From NCBI GenBank assembly GCA_964371125.1, contig CAYJMY010000158.1, positions 1 to 11,732 on the forward strand: a stretch of 11,732 bases of DNA, given 5' to 3'. Positions 1 through 7,853 of this stretch are shown here, piece after piece. Position numbers and translations under genes: made by a program. Origin of the DNA: DUSC01 sp964371125 (GTDB lineage Bacteria; Pseudomonadota; Alphaproteobacteria; Rhizobiales; Rhizobiaceae). Position 1 is the first letter of the stretch. Each line of letters begins with the position of its first letter. The notes beneath the pieces are model-generated. The model saw only the letters and a list, made by a program, of their open reading frames with translations, did no database searches and was not told the origin of the DNA.

Positions 1-468
1 GACACGATCCGCATCTCGCTGACGCCGGAACCCAACGGCGACAGGACCCGCGAGGTCCAGGTGGCGCAGGAACTGCTGCAGACCATGGGCTTCCGCCAGT
101 TCGTGCCGATCGTCGCGGCCTGCCCGGGCTGCGGGCGGACCACGTCGACGGTCTTCCAGGAACTGGCGCAGACCATCCAGGAGGACATCCGTCGCAACAT
201 GCCGGCGTGGCGCGAGCGCTATCCGGGCGTCGAGGAACTGAAGGTCGCGGTGATGGGCTGCATCGTCAACGGGCCGGGCGAATCGAAACACGCCGACATC
301 GGCATCTCGCTGCCGGGGACCGGCGAGACGCCTACCGCCCCCGTCTTCGTCGACGGCAGGAAAGCAGCAACGCTGCGCGGCCCCAACATCGCCGAAGAGT
401 TCCAGAAGATGGTCGCCGACTACATCGAGCGGCGCTATGGGCGGGGTGGAAAAGAGGCGGCGGAATAG
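1..468 (+). CDS. ispG: 4-hydroxy-3-methylbut-2-enyl diphosphate synthase, C-terminal part (5' end outside window)
   Basis: The last 155 residues of IspG (GcpE), the penultimate enzyme of the methylerythritol phosphate route to isoprenoids. It reductively converts methylerythritol cyclodiphosphate to hydroxymethylbutenyl diphosphate in the cytosol. Seen: the frame is open from base 1 to the TAG at 466-468. The fragment carries the three iron-sulfur cysteines of the family, CPGCGRT (fragment residues 41-47, C41 and C44) and GCIVNGPGE (86-94, C87), plus the conserved glutamate of that last motif (E94). Together with the following ADIGIS stretch this is diagnostic of the family. The catalytic TIM-barrel half lies upstream of the window. 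The C-terminus ends in a short charged tail (RRYGRGGKEAAE), and its last 32 bases overlap the start of the next gene, suggesting translational coupling. Confidence 0.97.
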   Translation, partial: DTIRISLTPEPNGDRTREVQVAQELLQTMGFRQFVPIVAACPGCGRTTSTVFQELAQTIQEDIRRNMPAWRERYPGVEELKVAVMGCIVNGPGESKHADIGISLPGTGETPTAPVFVDGRKAATLRGPNIAEEFQKMVADYIERRYGRGGKEAAE

Positions 469-1315
469 GGCGCGGCCATGGGCGGCGGCGCTAGCCGCGA
501 TCGCCATGCTGCCGCCGCCCGCCGCCGCCGATCCGCCGAAGAGCCCGAAGCTCGTCACGGTCGGGCGGGTCTGCGACCTGATCGAGGTCCATGCGCAGGC
601 GCACGGCCTGCCGCGCGAGTTCCTCGCCCGGCTGATCTGGAAGGAGAGCCGCTTCGACCCCAACGCCGTCAGCCCCGCCGGCGCGGAGGGTATCGCCCAG
701 TTCATGCCCGGCACAGCGGTGCGGCGCGGCCTCGGCGATCCCTACGACGTCGACCAGGCGATACCGGCCTCCGCCCGATACCTGGCCGAGCTGCGGACCG
801 GTTTCGGCAATCTCGGCCTCGCCGCGGCGGCCTACAATGCCGGCGAGAACCGTGTCGCGCGCTGGTTGTCGCGCGGCGGCTTCCTGCCGCTCGAGACCGA
901 GAACTACGTGCTCGACATCATGGGCGAACCGGTCGATTCCTTCGCCGACGCGGCCTATCCCGGAACGGTGGCGCCGCTCGACAAGACGTCGAGCTTCGGC
1001 GCGGCCTGCCGCGCCTTGCCCATGGTCGCGACGGCGATGGTGCCGATGGCGAGCATCGCCACCAAGCCGTGGGGCATCCAGGTTGCCGGGAGCTTCCGCC
1101 GCGCCGCGGCGATCAGGCAGTGGCAGCGCCTCGCGGCCCGCTTTCCGGCCATGCTCGGCGGCGTCGAGCCCGTCGTCAGCCGCGTGCGCTCGCCGCTCGG
1201 CCGCAGCGGCATCCATGCCGTGCGCATCGGTGCCGACAGCCGCGAGGCGGCCGACCGGATCTGCGCGCGCCTGCGCGCCGCCGGCGGATCCTGTATCGTG
1301 ATGCGCAACAGGTGA
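437..1315 (+). CDS. secreted lytic transglycosylase with C-terminal SPOR domain
   Basis: A predicted periplasmic muramidase that cuts the MurNAc-GlcNAc bond of peptidoglycan, leaving 1,6-anhydro ends. Seen: 292 residues. A signal peptide occupies about residues 1-31, with a basic n-region (KRRRNRARPW), a short Ala/Leu core and likely cleavage after PPPAAA. The SLT (goose-lysozyme-like) domain spans about 45-165: catalytic glutamate E70 in KESRFDP, GIAQFMP at 85-91, AAYNAGENRV at 131-140, and ENYV at 155-158. The end, about 212-289 (PWGIQVAGSF to the terminus), matches a SPOR domain, which binds glycan stripped of stem peptides. The ATG at 437 overlaps ispG; a GTG at 446 would give the same signal peptide and cannot be excluded, whereas the next ATG (506) would destroy it. 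The methyltransferase gene follows after 4 bases. The exact physiological role is not identifiable from sequence. Confidence 0.9.
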   Translation: MGGVEKRRRNRARPWAAALAAIAMLPPPAAADPPKSPKLVTVGRVCDLIEVHAQAHGLPREFLARLIWKESRFDPNAVSPAGAEGIAQFMPGTAVRRGLGDPYDVDQAIPASARYLAELRTGFGNLGLAAAAYNAGENRVARWLSRGGFLPLETENYVLDIMGEPVDSFADAAYPGTVAPLDKTSSFGAACRALPMVATAMVPMASIATKPWGIQVAGSFRRAAAIRQWQRLAARFPAMLGGVEPVVSRVRSPLGRSGIHAVRIGADSREAADRICARLRAAGGSCIVMRNR

Positions 1316-1319
1316 GGGA

Positions 1320-2060
1320 ATGATGCACGAGGACAGGCTCTACAGCGATCCCGCGCTGGTCGCGTTCTATGATGTCGAGAGCACCGGCCGCGTCGATTTC
1401 GACTACTGCCGCAATCTCGCCGGCGGATACGGCTCCGTGCTCGACCTCGGCTGCGGCACGGGCGAACTCGCAGCGGCGATTTCGGACGGGCGTGAGGTAT
1501 TCGGCGTCGATCCGGCCGCCGCCATGCTCGACGTGGCGCGCCTGCGGCCCGGCGGCGCTGCCGTCGGCTGGGTCGAGGGCGACGCCCGCAGCGTCCGTCT
1601 CGGCAAGCGGTTTGAGCTGATCGTGCTGACCGGACACGCCTTCCAGGTGTTCCTAACGGCGGGCGACCGGCGCGCGGTCATCGACACGATCGCGGCGCAT
1701 CTGGCGCCGGGCGGGCGCTTCATCTTCGACACGCGCAATCCGGCAGTCGAGGAATGGCGCGAATGGACGCCCGAGTCTTCGCGGCGGACAGTCGAACATC
1801 CCGTCCACGGCCGCGTCGAGGCGTGGAACGACGTCGAATACGACCCGGCAACGCGTATCGTCACCTACCGGACGCTCTACGGCCTCCGCGACGGCGCCGT
1901 CCTTTCCGCCGATTCGCGGATCGCCTTCCCCGACAAGGACGAGATCGCGCAATCGATCGCGGGAGCCGGCCTCGCCGTGGAGCGCTGGATGGGGGACTGG
2001 AGCGGCGGCGACTGGAGCCCGGGAGCCCCCGAGATCATCCCGCTCGGAACCTTGGCGTGA
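1320..2060 (+). CDS. class I SAM-dependent methyltransferase
   Basis: A predicted cytosolic methyltransferase of unknown substrate. Seen: 246 residues with a Rossmann-type SAM fold. Motif I is VLDLGCGTGELA (40-51). The acidic end of strand 2 is VFGVD (60-64), expected to hold the ribose hydroxyls. EGDARSV (86-92) corresponds to the adenine-contacting strand, FELIVLTGHAFQVF (98-111) to motif IV, and LAPGGRFIFDTRNP (128-141) to the late strand after the substrate loop. The C-terminal third is rich in Trp and acidic residues and probably forms the substrate cap; I cannot name a target. Two ATGs stand in tandem at 1320 and 1323, both served by the purine-rich AGGTGAGGG just upstream, which overlaps the stop of the transglycosylase gene. 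It is thus the third gene of an apparent ispG unit. Its stop lies 7 bases from the stop of the convergent kinase gene. Confidence 0.88.
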   Translation: MMHEDRLYSDPALVAFYDVESTGRVDFDYCRNLAGGYGSVLDLGCGTGELAAAISDGREVFGVDPAAAMLDVARLRPGGAAVGWVEGDARSVRLGKRFELIVLTGHAFQVFLTAGDRRAVIDTIAAHLAPGGRFIFDTRNPAVEEWREWTPESSRRTVEHPVHGRVEAWNDVEYDPATRIVTYRTLYGLRDGAVLSADSRIAFPDKDEIAQSIAGAGLAVERWMGDWSGGDWSPGAPEIIPLGTLA

Positions 2061-2067
2061 AGAGCGG

Positions 2068-4389
<2,322 letters not shown>

Positions 4390-4533
4390 CGCCACGCTCC
4401 CGAACGCATGCACAAATTCGAGCGGAGCGATTTAAGTCAAATTTACATTAAGAAACCGTTCTGGACGGCGTTGGAGACCTTCCCGGAGCTATGTGTTTTG
4501 TCCGGCGTTCCCTTGGTCTAGGCGCGACCCGCT

Positions 4534-5451
4534 CTAGCGTCGCCGCTCGGCGATGAAGGAGGCTGCCTCGACGAGCCGCGCTGCCTTGCCGCCGAATGGC
4601 TCGAGCAGGGTGCGCGCCTGGTCGACGAGGCCGCGGAGCTGGCGCCGGGTCCAGTCCTGGCCGTGGAGGGCGACGAGGGTCGCCTTGCCGGCGCCATCGT
4701 CCTTGCGCGTCGCCTTGCCGAGCTGGACGGCGTCGCCGGTGACGTCGAGAAGGTCGTCGGCGAGCTGGAAGGCGAGACCGATCGCCGAGCCGAATTCGGC
4801 GAGCCGCTCGCGGTCGGCGGCGCTCGCCTGCCCGGCGACAGCGCCCGCTTCGCAGGCGTAGCGGATCAGCGCGCCGGTCTTCATCGCCTGGAGTGTGACG
4901 ATGCCGGCCTCGTCGGGACGGACACGGGCTGCGTCGAGGTCGAGCATCTGGCCGCCGACCATGCCGCCGATCCCGGCGGCGCGGGCGAGACCGAGCACGA
5001 GTTCGAGCCTGGTCGCCGCCGGCAGGCCGGTGGCGTCGTCGGCGAGGATGTCGAAGGCATAGGTGAGCAGCGCGTCGCCGGAGAGGATCGCCGTCGCCTC
5101 GTCGAAGGCGCGGTGGACGGTCGGCTTGCCGCGGCGGACGTCGTCGTTGTCCATCGACGGCAGGTCGTCGTGGATGAGCGAGTAGCAATGCACGCATTCG
5201 AGCGCGGCGGCGACGCGCAAGGCCGCCTCGCCGGCGGCGTCGAACAGCGCCGCGCTCTCCATGACGAGGAATGGCCTGAGCCGCTTGCCGCCGGCGAGCA
5301 CGCCGTGGCGCATGGCTTCGAGAAGCCGCGCCGGCCGGGCGATCTCGCCGTCGCGCAGGCGGCCGTCGAGAAGTCGCGCCAACGCGGTTTCGACCGCCAG
5401 GGCGCGGGATTCCAAGGCTTCCGCGAAGGAAAGGGCAGGGGCTCCGGTCAT
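4534..5451 (-). CDS. ispA: farnesyl diphosphate synthase (polyprenyl synthetase family)
   Basis: Condenses IPP with DMAPP and then geranyl diphosphate to give farnesyl diphosphate, the precursor of undecaprenyl phosphate, quinone side chains and hopanoids; a cytosolic, Mg-dependent enzyme. Seen: 305 residues, the usual length for IspA. GGKRLRP at 54-60 binds IPP. The first aspartate-rich motif, DDLPSMD (95-101), has the DDxxxxD spacing of bacterial type II enzymes and is preceded by the IspA-like CYSLIH. GGQMLDL is at 166-172 and KTGALI at 191-196. The second aspartate-rich motif, DDLLD, is at 232-236 and is followed by the GKATRKDDGAGKAT segment near the C-terminus. The residues before the first motif (Y at position -5) fit farnesyl rather than longer-chain products, but geranylgeranyl synthase cannot be fully excluded by eye. 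The ATG at 5449-5451 has no strong Shine-Dalgarno sequence. The gene is divergent from mtgA. Confidence 0.93.
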   Translation of the reverse strand: MTGAPALSFAEALESRALAVETALARLLDGRLRDGEIARPARLLEAMRHGVLAGGKRLRPFLVMESAALFDAAGEAALRVAAALECVHCYSLIHDDLPSMDNDDVRRGKPTVHRAFDEATAILSGDALLTYAFDILADDATGLPAATRLELVLGLARAAGIGGMVGGQMLDLDAARVRPDEAGIVTLQAMKTGALIRYACEAGAVAGQASAADRERLAEFGSAIGLAFQLADDLLDVTGDAVQLGKATRKDDGAGKATLVALHGQDWTRRQLRGLVDQARTLLEPFGGKAARLVEAASFIAERRR

Positions 5452-5608
5452 CGACGCGAGCGGTAGCCGACAGTCGGGCGTTGCGCAAGGAGCCGGTCGC
5501 CTTTATGCCCGAGGGGCGGCCGCCGCCGTTGCCGGCGACGGCATGCGTAGCGCAGGATGGGCGAGTTTGATCGAACCGACGGTGCAAGCGGACAGCGAGG
5601 GGCTCGAC

Positions 5609-6313
5609 ATGCCGGCCAGGGCGCGAGGCAGGACAGCGACCGCCTTCAGGTGGCTGAGAGGCGCGCTCCTCGTCCTCGTCGCGCTCGCCCTCGTGCCGGC
5701 GCTGCTGACGCTCGCCTACATCCCGTCCTTCGTCCATCCGGTGTCGACGCTGATGCTGAAGGACCTCGCCACCTTCACCGGCTACGACCGCCGCTGGGCG
5801 TCGCTCGACGACATCGCGCCGGTGCTGGCGCATTCGGTGATGATGTCGGAGGACGGGCAGTTCTGCTCCCACCACGGCATCGATCTGGGCGAACTCAACG
5901 CCGTACTGGAGGACGCGCTGGCCGGCGAGCCGACGCGCGGCGCCTCGACGATCCCCATGCAGACGGTGAAGAACCTGTTCCTGTGGGGCGGCCGCTCGTT
6001 CCTGCGCAAGGCGCTGGAGCTGCCGCTGGCGGTCTACTTCGACCTAGTCGTGCAGAAGCGGCGCATCATGGAGATCTATCTCAACATCGCTGAATGGGGG
6101 CCGAACGTCTACGGCATCGAGGCGGCCGCGCAGTATCATTTCGGCAAGTCGGCCAAGAATCTGAGCCGTCGCCAGGCGGCGCTGCTCGCCGTGACCCTGC
6201 CCAATCCGGCGACCCGCAATCCGGCGAAGCCGTCATCGGGCATGAACCGCCTGGCGAAGGTGATCGAAAGGCGCGCGGCAGGCGCCGGCGACTATGTGCG
6301 CTGCCTCGACTGA
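5609..6313 (+). CDS. mtgA: monofunctional biosynthetic peptidoglycan glycosyltransferase
   Basis: Polymerises lipid II into glycan strands at the periplasmic face of the inner membrane; it has a glycosyltransferase family 51 domain and no transpeptidase domain. Seen: 234 residues, typical for MtgA. A basic N-terminus is followed by one membrane anchor, about residues 17-38. GT51 motif 1 is MMSEDGQFCSHHGID (78-92) with the expected catalytic glutamate E81. Motif 2 is GASTIPMQTVKNLFLW (111-126). Motif 3 includes RKALELPLAVYFD and KRRIMEIYLNIAEWG (150-164), with E155 as the second conserved acid. YGIEAAAQYHFGK (168-180) and QAALLAVTLPNP (189-200) complete the domain. IPM in motif 2 replaces the common ISQ; I recall this as usual in rhizobial MtgA. 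The start is the ATG at 5609, with GAGG eight bases upstream. The frame stays open back to 5261, but that would run antisense through ispA and lacks MtgA sequence, so I rejected it. Confidence 0.94.
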   Translation: MPARARGRTATAFRWLRGALLVLVALALVPALLTLAYIPSFVHPVSTLMLKDLATFTGYDRRWASLDDIAPVLAHSVMMSEDGQFCSHHGIDLGELNAVLEDALAGEPTRGASTIPMQTVKNLFLWGGRSFLRKALELPLAVYFDLVVQKRRIMEIYLNIAEWGPNVYGIEAAAQYHFGKSAKNLSRRQAALLAVTLPNPATRNPAKPSSGMNRLAKVIERRAAGAGDYVRCLD

Positions 6314-6352
6314 AGGCCGCCGGCCGCGGAGTCGATTTTTTCCGCGCGGCGC

Positions 6353-6381
6353 TGGTCAAACGCGGCCGTCCCGTGTATAGG
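6353..6381 (+). promoter_or_regulatory. predicted sigma-70-type promoter of rpmF
   Basis: TGGTCA at 6353-6358 and TATAGG at 6376-6381 are separated by exactly 17 bases. Each matches four of six consensus positions, which is fair for a high-GC alphaproteobacterium. Transcription would begin near 6388 and give rpmF an untranslated leader of about 80 bases. Assigned by eye from spacing and similarity only. Confidence 0.5.
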
Positions 6382-6387
6382 CCCGCC

Positions 6388-6468
6388 ACTTACACCCATC
6401 ACGGCCCGATGTTGCGGCCCTTTCGCGAGGGAGCACGGGCGCTTTAGACCACCGAGTGGAGCAGTTCC
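6388..6468 (+). promoter_or_regulatory. structured 5' leader of rpmF
   Basis: Between the predicted start site and the rpmF ATG two nested stems can form: GCCCG (6404-6408) with CGGGC (6436-6440), and inside it CCCT (6418-6421) with AGGG (6428-6431) closing a six-base loop. The same stretch contains a 12-codon ATG frame (6409-6447, MLRPFREGARAL) without a convincing ribosome site. Ribosomal protein mRNAs are often controlled through leader structures, but I recognise no known motif here; the regulatory role is inference. Confidence 0.3.
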
Positions 6469-6651
6469 ATGGCTGTACCGAAAAGAAAGACCTCCCCGTC
6501 GAAGCGCGGCATGCGCCGCTCCGCCGACGCGCTGAAGGCCCCGACCTATGTCGAGGACAAGAACTCCGGCGAGCTGCGCCGTCCCCATCACGTCGATCTG
6601 AAGACTGGCATGTATCGCGGTCGCCAGGTGCTGACGCCGAAGGAAGGCTGA
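6469..6651 (+). CDS. rpmF: 50S ribosomal protein L32
   Basis: L32 is a small, basic protein of the large ribosomal subunit, located near the peptide exit region. Seen: 60 residues beginning MAVPKRKTSPSKRGMRRS, the near-invariant N-terminus of bacterial L32, followed by the alphaproteobacterial form of the C-terminal half (SGELRRPHHVDLKTGMYRGRQV). It is the zinc-free type: no CxxC pairs are present. The ATG has GGAG seven bases upstream. The gene is a single-gene unit, flanked by a predicted promoter and leader upstream and a strong intrinsic terminator 26 bases after the stop. Confidence 0.98.
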   Translation: MAVPKRKTSPSKRGMRRSADALKAPTYVEDKNSGELRRPHHVDLKTGMYRGRQVLTPKEG

Positions 6652-6677
6652 TCGCCTCATCGTCCATCGCATGCAGC

Positions 6678-6708
6678 AAGGCCGGCCGAAAGCCGGCCTT
6701 TCCGTTTT
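6678..6708 (+). terminator. Rho-independent terminator of rpmF
   Basis: A perfect 9-base-pair stem, AAGGCCGGC (6678-6686) with GCCGGCCTT (6692-6700), closes a 5-base loop (CGAAA). It is followed by TCCGTTTT, giving a U-rich tail. It sits 26 bases after the rpmF stop and before the next promoter, which separates rpmF from the membrane-protein gene. Confidence 0.87.
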
Positions 6709-6733
6709 GACGGCAGGCACGCCAGGACGGCTC

Positions 6734-6762
6734 TTGACGGACGCTTCGGTCCGCTCTCTACA
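6734..6762 (+). promoter_or_regulatory. predicted sigma-70-type promoter of the 6793 membrane-protein gene
   Basis: TTGACG at 6734-6739, preceded by C as in the alphaproteobacterial CTTGAC preference, and TCTACA at 6757-6762 are spaced by 17 bases. The start site would be near 6769, leaving a leader of about 24 bases that includes the GGAG ribosome site. The -10 element is weak (three of six matches), so confidence is moderate. Confidence 0.5.
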
Positions 6763-6792
6763 AGAGGCGGCGCACAAAAGCGGAGCACGTCG

Positions 6793-7200
6793 ATGCTGGG
6801 CCTCGTCCCCCTGCTGATCATCCCCTTCATTCTCTACAATCTCGGCCTGACCGGCCTGTTCGGCACCGGCGCGGGCGACCCGTGGGCGAGCGAGATCGTC
6901 TCGGTATCGATGATGTCCGGGGGCGTGTGGACCATGACGCTCGGCGACCTGCTGATCGTCGTGGCGCTGATCCTGCTCTTCGTCGAGATGATCAAGTCGA
7001 CGCGCACGTCGAATGCGTCGGTGGTCGATCATCTACTGTCGACTTTCGTCTTCGTCGCCTTCCTGGTCGAGTTCCTGCTCGTCCAGGGGGCCGCGCACTC
7101 GGTGTTCTTCACCCTGATGGTGATCGCGCTGTTCGACGTGCTCGCCGGCTTCTCGGTGTCGCTGCGCTCGGCCGGACGCGACGTCACCTTCGGCCGGTAG
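6793..7200 (+). CDS. small integral membrane protein of unknown function
   Basis: 135 residues; I do not recognise a named family. Seen: four strongly hydrophobic stretches, about residues 2-24, 49-68, 80-98 and 102-122, indicating a polytopic inner-membrane protein of three to four helices. Short charged segments lie between them: EMIKSTRTSNASVVDH between the second and third, and a basic tail, RSAGRDVTFGR. TM2 and TM4 carry acidic residues near their ends (D52, D115), but no motif identifies a transporter or enzyme. The ATG has GGAG seven bases upstream, and a predicted promoter lies just before that. Because the rpmF terminator precedes it, it is probably transcribed alone. The GlcG-family gene converges on it with 18 bases between. 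Codon use and third-position GC look like the neighbours, so this is a real gene. Confidence 0.85.
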   Translation: MLGLVPLLIIPFILYNLGLTGLFGTGAGDPWASEIVSVSMMSGGVWTMTLGDLLIVVALILLFVEMIKSTRTSNASVVDHLLSTFVFVAFLVEFLLVQGAAHSVFFTLMVIALFDVLAGFSVSLRSAGRDVTFGR

Positions 7201-7218
7201 CGCAGGCGGCAGGGCTCC

Positions 7219-7650
7219 TCAGCCGCCGTCCGCCGTGAGGCCCGCCGCCTCGATGCCGGCGACGGCGCAGGTCTCGTCGTGGTCCGACGTGTCGCCCGAC
7301 ACGCCGACCGCGCCGAGGATCTCGCCGTCGGCGTTGCGGACGAGGACGCCGCCTGCGACCGGCACGATGCGTCCGCCCGACACGCCCGACAGCCCGGCGA
7401 AGAAGTGCGGTCGGTCGATCGCCGCCTTGCCCAGCGCGCGCGAGCCCATGCCCGTGGCGAGCGCGCCGAACGCCTTGCCGGCGGCGATCTCGTGGCGCAT
7501 GAATGAGGCCCCGTCCTGGCGCTGGAAGGCGAGCAGATGGCCTCCGGCGTCGAGCACGGCGACGCCGAGCGGCTTGAGCTTCATCTCGGCGGCCCTGGCG
7601 AAGGCGACCTCGATGATGCGATTGGCGATGGCGAGCGTCAGTCGTGTCAC
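7219..7650 (-). CDS. GlcG/HbpS-family (DUF336) protein
   Basis: A small cytosolic protein of the GlcG/HbpS family, whose members include a haem-binding protein of Streptomyces and the GlcG protein of glycolate operons. The biochemical role is generally unsettled. Seen: 143 residues matching the family over its whole length: LGVAVLDAGGHLLAFQRQDGA (28-48), RHEIAAGKAFGALATG (52-67), GGRIVPVAGGVLVRN (92-106) and ILGAVGVSGDTSDHDE (111-126), ending CAVAGIEAAGL. No signal peptide is visible, so it is unlike the secreted HbpS. The GTG start at 7650 is supported by a strong GGGAGG site seven bases upstream. It is divergent from the GGT-like gene across about 200 bases, so the two may share control; a metabolic link is inference only. 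Confidence 0.87.
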   Translation of the reverse strand: MTRLTLAIANRIIEVAFARAAEMKLKPLGVAVLDAGGHLLAFQRQDGASFMRHEIAAGKAFGALATGMGSRALGKAAIDRPHFFAGLSGVSGGRIVPVAGGVLVRNADGEILGAVGVSGDTSDHDETCAVAGIEAAGLTADGG

Positions 7651-7756
7651 GGCCTGGCCTCCCTGTTTGCGGAGATCCTGCCACTACCCGACGATGGCGG
7701 CAATTGCTACGGACCGTATCGCCGGATCGCGCGTTCGGGTCGACGGACGGCATTTG

Positions 7757-7815
7757 GCCCCTCCGCCCCGCGAGGCTCGGCATCTCCCCTCGCTTCGCGG
7801 GTGGAGGATGGGTCC
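7757..7815. repeat. imperfect palindromic element between the GlcG and GGT-like genes
   Basis: The left arm reads GGCCCCTCCGCCCCGCGAGG (7757-7776). The right arm runs from CCTCG (7788) to GGTCC (7815); its reverse complement repeats the left arm with small insertions and mismatches, around a 12-base centre. A second, smaller stem can form within the right arm. It resembles the short intergenic palindromic repeats common in rhizobial genomes (REP/RIME-like). Only one copy lies in the window, so repetition elsewhere is not shown. Confidence 0.4.
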
Positions 7816-7853
7816 AGCGCGGCGCCCGGCGTCGCGTAAATTCGTGAGGTGAC

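Noticed and set aside
1653..1952. Minus-strand frame across the methyltransferase gene
   Set aside because: Shadow frame; the plus-strand protein has all the SAM-binding motifs and the antisense one has none.
4432..4451. Two TTAA words resembling a CtrA box upstream of the kinase
   Set aside because: The words are separated by 12 bases, not the 7 of the TTAA-N7-TTAA consensus.
5261..5608. N-terminal extension of mtgA back to 5261
   Set aside because: It would run antisense through the start of ispA, lacks MtgA-like sequence and puts the membrane anchor far from the N-terminus; the ATG at 5609 has a good ribosome site.
6314..6341. Possible terminator of mtgA, GC-rich stem before TTTTTT
   Set aside because: The T run falls in the loop of the best hairpin, or six bases after a four-pair stem; neither is a convincing intrinsic terminator.
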